From positions 2,108,001 to 2,172,000 of the forward strand of contig NC_029536.1 in NCBI RefSeq assembly GCF_001577835.2: 64,000 bases of DNA, read 5' to 3'. This document shows positions 24,731-36,500 of the stretch, in pieces (the stretch's first letter is position 1; every line of letters begins with the position of its first letter). The notes below the pieces were generated by a model. The model was not told where the DNA came from and did no database searches. It saw nothing but the letters and a program-made list of their open reading frames with translations. Position numbers and translations under genes: made by a program. The DNA is from Coturnix japonica (taxonomy: Eukaryota > Chordata > Aves > Galliformes > Phasianidae).

Positions 24731-27700
24731 AGCAAAAGTATTTTTTTAATTAAAAATCACAGCACACAGACCCCTTTGGCCAATAACAGCATGTATGGAG
24801 GGACATAAATACCTATACAATATACTTACACAGTTACCAATGTTGTCATCATCAATCACGCGTTCCGAGCAGTTTATTCCCTATGTAAATGATGAGCTGC
24901 AGAAACAAAATGTGCAATTTCATTCAACTGTTTAAAATACACTCAGCGCAGTACCCCCGTTCCATTTCATAAAGGCACACTTATCACATAGAATCCTTCC
25001 GCTTCATGTTGACCATAGGGAACAGCTCCAGCTCCATGTTTTACTGGACGCTACCTAAGTGGACTGTATTAGAAAGTAACAGCAGGCATGTTATGTTGGC
25101 ATAAAGTAGATCCAGTTCCAGGGCAAAGGCAGATCTTGCACAGGTACGTGTGGCAACAGATGGATGTCTTGCAGGCAGCGTGCTCTAAATTAAACACAGA
25201 GCAGGAGAGGTGTTGACAGTTTGTCAGGCAGGCAGCAATAGCAAGAACATGTTTCAACTCTGATGCTGGAGCTGAATAGTAAGCAATAGAAATGCAAACC
25301 TTAATCACCTGCCCTGCTGGGCTCTTAATCTGCTAAGCTAGCACTGAATGGAGATCCCCACCCCCAAACACAGCGTTAAAAGATAAGGAATACAGATTGA
25401 AACGTTCAAAATGAGGTATTTCAACTACAGAAAACATAGTGTTTGTCAGAAGCATGACATGCAGGGGCTGTATTTGAGCAAGCGTCACATGGACAAGACT
25501 AGACAGTTGGGAAAGGAAGCACTGAGCTTGAGGAATGATATCTGTCAGTTTGGTTTTCTAATTGAAACTGTAGGAATGATTTAGCTACTCCTTACACACT
25601 GAAGCCTGCATGAGAGTGCATCACTGATAGCCAGAAAAGCTGAAGTGCTCATTATTCTGCACGCCACTGATAATATTAAAGTACAAAGTGTTTATGAATA
25701 GAAGACTCAGAAACCAGCACTGCTTGAAAAGCAAAAAGCCAACGTACCGATAAGCTATTGTCAATAGGAATGCCATAAGAAATAAATCTGTTTCTGGATA
25801 ATTCTGTTTGCATGTTTTGCAACAGAACTTCCCTTTCTGATATAGCTGATGCAGACCAACAAACTGTTTCCTAGAAGCAGAGGAACACCCCATACTGAAG
25901 TCAGCCTCGTCACACTGACCTAAGAAAGACAAGAGTTATATCGTGGCTTTTCAAGTATCAGATCATCTTCAGCTACCTAAATAATAAAGACGGTGTAAGA
26001 AGCCATGCAAGAGGGCTTCACAGCTCTCAAGTATTTGTGTGCATCGTGTTTTCTATGGGTCAGAGATCAGGAGATTCAGCACTCCTCCTTCATTAATGTA
26101 GCCCCAGTCGCAGCTATTAGGGGCAGGTAAGCACCCAAATCAACACTGTAAACAACTCCCACCAACATGGATGTGGCTTTAGGTGCTGAGCAACACGCTC
26201 TCATCAGCTCCAGAGACACAGCATATATCTGGCCCACTCTTCAGATCCTAGGACTTGAAATAACAGCCTATATTATAACAAGAACAATCTCAAGCACCGC
26301 TTGGTACACAACTCTCATGGACACCGAAGTACTTCTGTAAACGGATTTAAAACATGACATTTAACTACCTTACTTTTCCTACACATAACATGTTTCCAAT
26401 ATTTATAAATACTCACATTACGGGCATTTAATCACATATATATACACACAATACTGCTTGACCCCAAATAACAAGTAGGTGTTTTGTAAAATGCTAGAAC
26501 CGATTTAAGCTTCCTGTAATCTTTAGTATTGTTTTGCAATGATAGGACTTGCTGAAAAGAACATCTGCCTGTCAATACATGGACATGCATTGGGAATGGA
26601 TGTGCTAAAATAACTTATTTCCAGTATCTTGTTAAATCTGTTTCAGAATTCATTCAAATGTTCATACTAGGGAATCATCCTTTACAGAAGACTTTTCTTA
26701 ATCCCCAGTAATTGAATCAAAACAAGAGAAGAACAACAAAATAACATCCTCTATTCCTTTGGTATTAATTGCTAACTTGCTAATTTAAGAAATGGAAACT
26801 AAAGATACTGGCAATGTCTTGTTTTAGTTCCTTTGCAATTTGTGAGAGCAGACACTAGACCAAAGAGAGGAGGAGATCATGGGACCTGTATGAAAGTGCT
26901 GCGTGCAATAACCATTAAAACTGATGGCTGGGAACGTGCCATTCGGGCACAGAACTAAAAACTGCTCATACTGAAAGATGTGTTGCTGTCAAAGGTAAAA
27001 GATACTGGTGTACTGGAGCATCTGCCATTCAAAAGGGTTGGAATGACAGGCTTGATAACTAGAGCAGCCTGTAAATGATAATCTTGATTATATAGAGAGT
27101 TTGTTTTCTTATCTGAGCTATCTAAATTAGGGCAATCTCATTTGACTTCTGAATACTCTCCACTGACCTAATCCTGCTAATGTATGTTGTACCCAAGTGC
27201 TCTAGAATAATATAAATCCAATGGCTACAAGATCTGACTTACAGCAGTAGGATTATTTGCTGTTGGAGTGGAATGCTTCTTCAGATGTACTGGGTGTGGA
27301 CAATAAGCTAAGAACAACACCTAATAACTGAAAGCTTTGTAGCATAACTATATGCCCCCAAATAATATAGTCTACCTGCCAAGTGCTGTATGTAACTCAT
27401 CCACCTTTCTAAATAGATTTACTCTGTAGCTGCCAGGTAATTTATGTACAAGATGTCTTTAACAACAAAAAAAAGAGACAAATTACACAGAAAGGTCTAG
27501 GAATTCTATTCTTTTAAAGCACTCTCCAAAGAACAGACAGGCTCTCCTTCCCCTAATGTGAATATCTGGTGCAAAATTGTTCTCCTTACTTGAATGCCTG
27601 TGACAGATACCTGTTCCCACTGGCAAGAGCAACCAATCTGCGGCTGCATTTGAATTCTCAAACCTTGCCAAACTGACAATTGTTTCTTGCCAATAAATAA

Positions 27701-28091
27701 ATACCAGATGTTAGTTTCATAATCTTATAAAGGCCTGCTGTGATCTTTAGCAAATATATCACAGAACCCGTTAACAAATTTCTAGCAGCTTTTTGATCCA
27801 AGTTACCTCCCCCAGAATTCTGTACTATCCATCTTGCAACATATTGTTTGCCTTCAATCCTGTAACGTGAGCCTCTCCAGGTTTCTGTCATATCTTGCTC
27901 TTTTATAAACAGCTTTACATCATGCCACACCAGCAGCTCTCAGGAGTTTCAGGGTTTCATTGTGACATAATGAAACGTGCAAAATCTTTTTGAGTAATTT
28001 TTTTAAGCCCTAGTTATTGGGATTCTCCCCAGATAACAGTAACCCAGCTCAGAGAGTCCCATAATCATCAGCCTTTTCCTTCCTCAGAATT
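24731..28091 (-). other. Probable B3GALT6 3' UTR and downstream region
   Basis: This AT-rich DNA follows the B3GALT6 stop codon on the minus strand and has no coding exon I trust. Poly(A)-signal hexamers on the minus strand occur at 24,878-24,873 (AATAAA) and 24,750-24,745 (ATTAAA, followed by an A-run), which would allow a 3' UTR of about 3.2-3.3 kb. Earlier, weaker sites cannot be excluded. A 104-codon open frame lies at 25,932-25,621 (see findings). Confidence 0.4.
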
Positions 28092-29126
28092 TCAGGGGAT
28101 GCCATCTTTCCTTTGGCAACACTGGGAAGGTGGCACTCCCCAGTCATACATGTAGGAAAGCCTGAGCTTAACCTCCTCCTTACAGAGCTTCCCTTCTTTA
28201 GCCAAGGTCTGGTGCTTTTCCAGCATGTCCTCGATGCTTTGCTTATGCGTTACTATGTACTTATTGTTGCAACCCCTTGACTTATACTCAGTGTCAAAAC
28301 GAGGATCGTGCACTCTTTTGACATCGATAGGAGCCAGCCAGACTCCAAGGGAGACATCCTCACTCTGCCACATGTTCAGGTAGTCTCTGTTGAGCCTCAG
28401 ATAGTGCACCAGATCCGCAGAAAGCACGTAACCTCCACCTAGAGCATACGGCAGGTAGTAGTCACAGAGCACCCAGGCGTTCTCTTTCCACTTGCCACCA
28501 GATTTCACTCGACCACGGCCAGAAAAGAAGCCCCAATAGAGGCGACGCGGCTCCTTGGCTTTCAGATCTTCCACCAGCACATCCAAACGTACAAACGTAT
28601 CATCATCGGCCTTCAAGGCGAACTGGAAATCAAGGTGTAGATCCAACCAGACGTACGTAGCCAGCACTTTGGCGGTCAAGTTCTCATAGGAATCCCTCAG
28701 CTCCGGCAAGAGAAGGAGGTCCTTATGGCGACTCTGCTCCAACTCCAGGCTCCTCAGCTCCTCAGCCCCCAACCCACCCGTTCCAATGACAAAACGGCTC
28801 CATATATTGTCATGAGGAGGGCGACCAGCCGTTGCCAGCCACGTACTGCGGATGATGCTGCGTCGCTCGGTGTATTTAGGCCCGCTGGTGATGAGCACTG
28901 CCAAGAAGGCCGACTCCTGAGGAAGGGATGGAGGTGGGATGGCAGGCGGCCCCCTTGCACCCCATGGCATTGGGGGCTGCTGGTGGGGCAACCCATGGGG
29001 GGCTGGCAGTGGTTTCAAGCCTTCAGATGTGCACTTGGCCAGGTAGAGCAGGACCACGGCAAACAACGACAGGCCTCCCAAACCCAAGGCCGTCTTATGG
29101 CGGCACAACAGGCGCAGCAGCTTCAT
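28092..29126 (-). CDS. B3GALT6: Beta-1,3-galactosyltransferase 6 (galactosyltransferase II)
   Basis: A 344-residue, single-exon type II Golgi enzyme. The family adds the second galactose of the proteoglycan linker tetrasaccharide, transferring Gal from UDP-Gal onto Gal-Xyl. The sequence shows a short cytosolic tail, a membrane anchor at about residues 12-30, a proline-rich stem (about 36-70), and a GT31 catalytic domain with '[10 protein letters not shown]' (88-97), 'YENLTAKVL' (147-155, including an N-glycosylation sequon at N149), the metal-binding DDD (174-176), '[13 protein letters not shown]' (196-208), '[14 protein letters not shown]' (227-240) and 'SEDVSLG' (255-261). The C-terminus '[13 protein letters not shown]' matches vertebrate B3GALT6 closely. 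The start is the first ATG of the frame; its context is weak (T at -3), and the frame extends upstream only through non-ATG codons. It is about 15 residues longer than the human protein, mainly in the stem. SDF4 diverges from its 5' side. Confidence 0.97.
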   Translation of the reverse strand: MKLLRLLCRHKTALGLGGLSLFAVVLLYLAKCTSEGLKPLPAPHGLPHQQPPMPWGARGPPAIPPPSLPQESAFLAVLITSGPKYTERRSIIRSTWLATAGRPPHDNIWSRFVIGTGGLGAEELRSLELEQSRHKDLLLLPELRDSYENLTAKVLATYVWLDLHLDFQFALKADDDTFVRLDVLVEDLKAKEPRRLYWGFFSGRGRVKSGGKWKENAWVLCDYYLPYALGGGYVLSADLVHYLRLNRDYLNMWQSEDVSLGVWLAPIDVKRVHDPRFDTEYKSRGCNNKYIVTHKQSIEDMLEKHQTLAKEGKLCKEEVKLRLSYMYDWGVPPSQCCQRKDGIP

Positions 29127-29405
29127 GGAGCCTGCAGGCCTCGAGGCCCGGACTCCCCCCTCACACACACCACAGATTTAGATGGGAATGGCAGCGGCTC
29201 AGCTGGGTACGTGAGGGGACAAGCTGGAGCCCTCACCACGCTTCACCTGGCCTTTTCCACGGCACCTTCCAGCCTTTTTTCGAGCAGAAAAGCTCAAAAA
29301 ACCCTCCTTTCAAACCCTCCCTACCTGCTGGGCCTCCGCTTCGGCCCGCCCGCCGCCGCCGTGTGGAGCGGCCCCGCCTCCCGCCCCGGCCTACACACGG
29401 CGGCA

Positions 29406-29452
29406 GCCATCTTGGATCAGGGCAAACGAAGCCCTGACGGCCGCCATTTTGG
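29406..29452 (-). promoter_or_regulatory. Two YY1-type motifs at the B3GALT6 side of the promoter
   Basis: GCCATCTTGG (29,406-29,415) and GGCCGCCATTTTGG (29,439-29,452) are reverse complements of the YY1 consensus (AAGATGGCGGC / AAAATGGCGGC). Both face B3GALT6. YY1 sites of this orientation commonly sit at or just downstream of TATA-less starts. Confidence 0.65.
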
Positions 29453-29705
29453 TTGAGGGCGGCTCAGCGCCACGTAGGCCGCTGGGGCGGGCCTAGAGGA
29501 AACGAGTGGATCTCAGTGTGTAAATGGGTAAAGAACGGTCTTTTTTCACAAGGTTTAGCTGGAAGAGTATGAATAAATACACTCAGTGCCACAGCAGCAT
29601 GGGTTTTGCCTTCTGTCTTTATCAACACCTCGAAATCTTGGCTACAGGAGACCAAGCCAGGAGAAGAAATGGCAGCTAGGCCCTCAGCCCTTCTTCCGCC
29701 CGGCT

Positions 29706-29759
29706 CCAAAATGGCGGCCACCACACCTAACGCACGCACGGCGTGTGACGTACTTCCGG
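29706..29759 (+). promoter_or_regulatory. YY1, CRE-half and ETS motifs at the SDF4 side of the promoter
   Basis: CCAAAATGGCGGCC (29,706-29,719) is a YY1 site in plus orientation. TGACGT (29,746-29,751) is a CRE half-site directly followed by ACTTCCGG (29,752-29,759), a classical ETS/GABPA element. The cluster probably fixes the SDF4 transcription start. Confidence 0.65.
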
Positions 29760-30541
29760 CGTAGCGCTGGTGGCTGTAGGTTCTTAAGGGGTGGGAGCGA
29801 GTAGGGGAGGGGGGTTTGTTTGTATCTCTTTACTGTGCTGGAAGGAATTGAGCTGGGTATGAGGAGCCGCCGTATCCCATACAGGTACCAAAGCTTCGGG
29901 ATGAGATGGTTGGAGGGGTGGTGAGACCGCAAAGCATCGCTGTGTTACGGTGCTGAGGATGTGATGGTGTTAAGGGAGTGCCACGCTGGGCCTATCCCAG
30001 GTCCTATGTTTATGAGGGGGGTATGTGGGGTAATAGGGGCTTATTCCATGTATTTGAGGCCTGTAAAGTCGTATTTGGAGCTCTCAGATCAGCTGGACCC
30101 GAGGTTTGTGCTCCCAGCAGAGTGAGGCCTTTAACAATCCAAAGTCCTCTGATAGAGATAACAGAAATCTGACACAGTTCCTTGTGGCGTATGTTTCTTT
30201 TAATATGGCTTTATATTCAAGGAGCCTTAGAATAAATCATTCATTTCTAGCCCATACTGTGGGCTGTGGATTGAAAGTGACCCTAAAACCCATCCATTTC
30301 CAACCCTTATTGTGGTCTGTGTGCTCCCAACCTGGTCATACTGCTCAGTGCTCCGTTGAGAGGCCAGTGCTCTCCCCAGAACACCTCTTCTTTCAGTATA
30401 TTTGTTTATATGTTTTTCTGTGCTTGGGGAGAAGCTTTATTAATGACATGATATTCTGTAGTTTTTAACTTGTGTGTGTTTTTTTCCTTGTTGTTTTTAG
30501 GTTATTCAAAATACTGGCTGATTAAACACGAAGGAAAAACG

Positions 30542-33500
30542 ATGATGTCAAGGCAGGCCTTTCTCTGCGGTTTGGGATCTCTGTATTTGTCCCTTCTGTT
30601 TGTATTTCTTCTGATGGATGTTTATGCAAGGCCTGCAAATAATTCGGCCCTCAAAGAGAAGCCAGCTGACAGTAAGGATGAGAATGAGATCTTGCCTCCA
30701 GATCATTTGAATGGGGTCAAAATGGAGATGGATGGACATCTCAACAAAGAATTTCATCAAGAAGTTTTTCTGGGAAAAGAGATGGAAGAGTTTGAGGAAG
30801 ACTCAGAACCCAGGAAAAACAGGAAGAAGCTCATGGTTATCTTTTCAAAGTAAGCTTCAATGTAATTTCTCTATACTAATTAATAAATGTAATAATACAC
30901 TGCATTACTCTGCTGTAAGTTTAGAGTGATGGTATTTGTCTTCCAAAGGAACTGCAGCAAAAGAGCAAAGCTAAGCTTTGGCTTTACCTCTTAACCTGTC
31001 TTTGTGTCAGCCTGTGAGTTCTTGCACTGGCACCTTTGCAGTTCTCCTCCCCATCTCACCTAGGGAGGGTGAGCAAGCAGGTGTGCAGTGCTGAGCAGCT
31101 GCCAGGTTGAACCACAGCACCACTAGATGGCAGAACTAGTTTTATTTTCCATGGTTGCTATTGTGGATTATTGTAGCAGATTACCTTGGTTGATGGGACA
31201 TGAAACCAGAAGGCTTAACAGAACCTTTTTTTTTTTCTGTAACCTTTTTATTAGCAGGGAAAAGGGGCCAATCAACACTTCTTCTTATTTTTTTATTCTT
31301 TTTAACTTGTGTTCTCCTGACTAAAGGCAATGAAAACAAATAGGAGAACCAGGCTGCTTTGTCTATTTACAGTTCTTTACTACACGGTGTGGTGTTCAGA
31401 CTGCTAGCTTTATTAGGATATATATAAATGTAAATAGCAAGATTGTGATGAGAAGCTTTCAGTTTCTTTACTGCTGTATGTCTATTGGAAACATTCACAT
31501 GAGGGTTAGTAATATATAATTGTAATAGTAATTGCTCTGAGCAATGCTCAGGTCTTGACTTAAATAAGTTGGGTTATCTATACATTTCTTACAGTGTGCT
31601 GCAGCTTGGCATACGTAGGTGGGCCTTTACGGGAGGAAAGGAGGAAGAGGAAAGATGTTGAAAGCAATTGAATCTATTTATGGTGATGATGATTTCACTA
31701 AGTCACTGAGCAACCTGATCTAGTGTCTGATATAGTGATTAACAACCTCACCTATAGCAGCAGGGTTGGATCTGGGTGATTTTGAGTTTGCTTCTGATCA
31801 CATCACTTCTAATTCAAGTTCATAAATTCAAACTGATTAAGTCATGAGTTTTGTATAGTATTGTAATATGCATGGCTTTTCATTTAGGTTGTCTTTGGTG
31901 ATGGAGTTGCTTTTGAGAGTTTAGAAGCTGAGCGCCCTTCTATGATTTGCATTTTGCTGATGTTTTACAGCCCCAGTTTTGTGGTTCATAAACAGAAGTC
32001 TAGATTTCAGCAGAGTGCCTTGTCTTGATGGTAATAGGTGAGGTCAGAGGCTTAAATACACCTTCCCGTTAACTACTACCACATACAGACATGTTTTTCC
32101 TTTATTTAATGTTAATAGATGTATTCTTTTAGACTGTATATACTGGATGGTTCCCAAGGCATACCTTTTCTTCAGCTCTGTAGGTGAACATGCTGCTGCC
32201 TTGCTCCCCCTATGTTGCACTGTTGTCCTTGAGGGACCTGAAAGTGTGAATCTGAACATCTGAGTGGCCAGCTATTTATTAATAACCTTTTAGACCTTTG
32301 GACAGGTGGCCACAGGAGACTGATTTTAAATGGCTTGTGCTTGGGAAATGGGACACAAGTGTTTAACAGCTGTTCTTCCAGGCTTGACATCTTCAATGCA
32401 GCCCTTACTATAGGGTTCTGTAGGAACCTTCCTATCTGCCAGGTCAGGAAAATAGGGCAAGACATCCCAAGGATCCTACAGTCTTGAGATGGTGCTTTGA
32501 GTCACGTCTACTGATGATTCTACAGGAAGCATGATCAAGCTGTGTTTTTTTGGCTCTGATTTGTACTTTTTTAGCAGAACAGTGGTGTACTTTGAGCTAG
32601 AAGAGCATTAAATGGGTATTTTTTTCCTACCTTTCTTCTTACTTACAATGTGGAAGCAGTAAGTTTGAGAGCTTTGATCTGAAGAAACTACAACATTAAA
32701 CACTGAGGTGGAAAACACATTTTCCCTTCTCATTTCTGTCAGCACCTACCCCATATCAAAACCCCCCACTGCTCACCTGGTGAGTGCAAGACAACACAAG
32801 TGGAACGTGACCACTGTGCTCATCTTGCTGTTGTTTGGTGAAGAGTTGCTGAGTCTGTGAATAAATAGGTCAAAATGTGTTTACAGTATTTTAAAACAGC
32901 GTTAATGTGTTTCAGAAGATCAGATGCTGGCGTTGTTATTTGTCTTAAGCCTGTAACATTTAGGTGACATTTAAATGCATTCACATTTAATAGCTTGAGT
33001 TTCAGTGATAACGCTTCAAGTAGTTTTAAGACTAGTTCAGTTTAAAGAAAAAAACACAACTTGGCAGCCTTTATCTGTTTGAATCAGAGTGGTTTTGTTT
33101 TGCTTTAAATAGAATCTTGCCTTTTAAATGTTACTGATTTCAGTTTTAAACATTGTTACCTTTTTTGTAATAAAATAATCGTATGCTAAAAAAAAACCCA
33201 CCCCCCAAAGTGGCAGGTTACTGTCTTTGTTCATCTGTTATTTTTATATCCTCTTTAATGAAATAAGTATTAATGGCATTGCTCATTTGGCAGTCTGTTT
33301 TGATAAAGCAGTATTCGTAGTATGAGGGGTAGGACAGTGGGCTGTCAGGTTGGACACATCTTTTATTCATCTCACTAACTGAATTATGAGCATAAGTGTT
33401 TCTCAACAGGTCTAGCAGCATTGCTCAGTAACACTGTACAGGTTTGTATTTTGACAGAGCAAAGTGAGCCTGCTAGCACTAAAACTATGGGAACAAGTGT

Positions 33501-36500
33501 ACATGCAAAGCTTTTGCAATGTGCCTGTTTAAGGGTTAAAGTGTATTGCCTGTAGTGCGTTACTGGGGATCAAGTGATCATTAAGGCAACTTGATTTTTG
33601 TTTTCCCCCCCACTTATAAGGTCTATGTAGTGTAGAATTCTTCAGAAGTCCTTGCACTGAGATGTTCACCTTTTCCATTGTTTTTAATTGCTGCAAAGAA
33701 TATGATGTGATCGAGGCAGGCATGTAAAGGCAGCTTATCTGTAAGCTTCAGAGACTTTGGAAAAACAAGGGAAAAAAGACTTGCAAAGTTAAATGGAGGG
33801 GGAGTTACTGATTTGGGAGATTCTTAGTGCAGAAATTTGTCACAGTAGTGAAAGTTTGCAAGAGCTGGCAGTTGACTATTATGAGCCATTAGGATATTAT
33901 CAGTATTTGTAGTTTCCTCTAGAAATGTACTCAAAAGCATAGTATCGAAATGAGTTAAGTTACAGCCAAGTGAAACATGGTAGAATGTTTTTGAACTAGG
34001 CAGTTACCTGCTGTACCTGCCTGTAGAAGGATGGATGTGAAAAACAAGGGAGCTTTTCTACTATAAGCCCAGAGTCTATCCTCTGTATTAATCCTCTATG
34101 TAATCCTTTCAGTTAAAAAAAAAAAGAATTAAATCTTGTCTGCTGTTCTTTCACAGAGTGGATATAGATAATGATAAAAAGATAAGTGCTAAAGAGATGC
34201 AGCGCTGGATCATGGAAAAGACAGATGAACATTTCCAGGAAGCTGTGGAAGAGAATAAAATGCATTTCCGTGCTGTGGACCCTGATGGTGATGGTAAGAT
34301 AAAGTGTTTCTTCTGCCTCCTGTGACATAAACAGGTTATTTTCACAAGGCCCGTCTGCTGTAAGGAAACAGGAAAGTGAATCAGGTGGTAGTTCTCATAA
34401 AGTTTATTGTGATGGTCTTGTTCACAAATTAGACCCAAAGTTCCCATTTTTTGCTATACTAAGTCATGTCTGAGATATGGCTCTCTCTTACAGGTCATGT
34501 TTCCTGGGATGAATATAAAATCAAGTTTTTGGCAAGTAAAGGATTTAATGAGAAAGAAATCGCAGAGAAGATCAAAAACAATGAAGAGCTGAAAATAGAT
34601 GAAGAAAGTAAGTGGAGGCTGTTGGAGTCTGGTTTGTTGCTTTAATTCTGTTCTTTTGCTTTCCCAGAGCCTGAGTATCAGATCTGTTCTTAATGCTGGA
34701 GTAATATTTTGGTTGTTCTGCTAATACAGAACGTGTAAAACATAAGGCAGAAATACTTGAAGTGTTTCTAAATCACATCTGCACTCACAGCCCTCTTGAT
34801 GCAAATATTTAACATTGCTTCCTTATTTGTTACTTCCTATGTGAGCAGTTGCAGGTGTCTGTGTTTTATGGTCTGCTGAAGTTTGTTAATCTGTGTTATC
34901 TGTGGACCATTGCATTATTACCTGGAGTATCAGCTTCCCTGTTGCCTCAAATGACAAGTAGCTGGAAGTACCCGATTTCTGCTCTAAAACTGAGTATGTA
35001 TGCCGAAATAGTGTGTATCTACGTATGTTGGTGTTCTGTTCAAACAGGCACTGCAAAAGATTCTAGAAGTTAATAGCAGAAGGTTACCTAACAGTTGTTT
35101 CATGTTTCCTTTAAGCTCCCTACTGAGAGATTTTTTTCAGATTAGTGAGATTGATCATTTCTTCCTTACTACTTTTGAAACTTTCATTTGAATCTGACTT
35201 GTTGCAAACATGGCAATGCTTGAGATTAACCTGCCCACATCTAAAAGCATTCAAATTTTATTGTTAAGTAAAACATCGAGCCTTAGCCTTTCCTTGCAGG
35301 AATTAGTCATTTAAAAATGGGTTTTATTTTCCACTTATCAAAAAGCAACTAAAATGCAAATGGGCCTCTGAGTTCTGTGGCAGGGAAAACACCTGTACAG
35401 CATGTTCTATGGCAGTGTGGTTAATAGCTACAGTTTACAAGAATGCTCATCAGATAAATCATGTACTGAATATGGGGGGAAAATGTATATAATTCTTCTA
35501 CCTGGGTAGGAAGCCTTATTTGGGAAAACCAAATGAATTCCATTGCTTGCTGAAGATGATAGTGCTGAGTAAAAGGACTTTTAATGTCTGTACAATTAGA
35601 AAATAACTGAACATGGGAATCAAGGCAAGGTCTGGGTTTTAGGCGGAAGCTGATGCAGATGTCTAGCACGTTACAGTGTAGAAGTCAGGTCATATCTGGG
35701 GACACAACCTGTTTTAACTTACTCAGATAACTGCGGTTTCAACTGATTAGTGACAGTTGAATTTCATTAAGGACTTGAAAAGCAGGCAAAAAGGGAGGCC
35801 TCTCTTATGACTTCTAATGTTTCATAATCTGATTATCCAGCGCTAACTGGTGTTTTTGAAATAACTAAATCTTTCCATTTACAAACTGACTTTGAGATTC
35901 ATATTAGGACTCCAAAGAATTTTATTACTCTTCACACAAAAAACCCCACATACTGGAGGCTTAACTTGTAATTGCAACTATTTTTTCAAAATAAGTGTAG
36001 ATGCTACCATGCCTGCATCTCTTTTTATTGTAACTCATGCAACCAAAGGCATGCTGGAGATATGGAAGACAGCTTATTAAACGAATTATATATATTATGC
36101 CATGAATGTGGTCTTTCAGAGCTTCTTTACAACTTGTGAAATGCCCGTGCTTCATTTTTCATGTTTGTTAGTTCATCTTACAGATATGGTGTGCCACAGA
36201 CTGTATTTTTTTTTCCTATGTGTCATTTAGAAAATGCCTACACCAGAGAAAGAATGCTCTGCACAGGTATTTATTTCCTGTTTGGTTACGTTCAAGACCA
36301 CCGCTGCTTGTAATGTTTGTGCTGTGAGCTGCAGGGTGGCTTTTCATCAAGTCACTGGTGTGGTTTTAGTGGAAACTCATGTTTAAATTACGAACCCCAT
36401 TTGAATTTAGGAAAATTTCACTTAAAAGTGCCTTTTGGCATGATGTAAGATGAAATAGGCGGAGCTGTAAAAAGATTACTGGTGTTATTGTGTTTATTTG

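Larger units (their letters stand above)
29330..29830. promoter_or_regulatory. CpG-rich divergent promoter of B3GALT6 and SDF4
   Basis: The most CpG-dense stretch of the window lies between the two divergent genes. It contains no TATA box near either expected start, a GC box (GGGGCGGGCC, 29,484-29,493) and several YY1 and ETS-type sites (entered separately). This is the usual make-up of a housekeeping bidirectional promoter. The non-coding first exon of SDF4 should begin near 29,760. Possible donors are CAG|GTACCA at about 29,886 and TGG|GTATGA at about 29,857; I cannot choose between them. The B3GALT6 start should lie near 29,400. Confidence 0.8.

Noticed and set aside
28725-29456. Plus-strand open frame of 243 codons and two neighbours over B3GALT6
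   Set aside because: Antisense shadows of the GC-rich B3GALT6 coding exon and CpG island, with no domain and no splice context.
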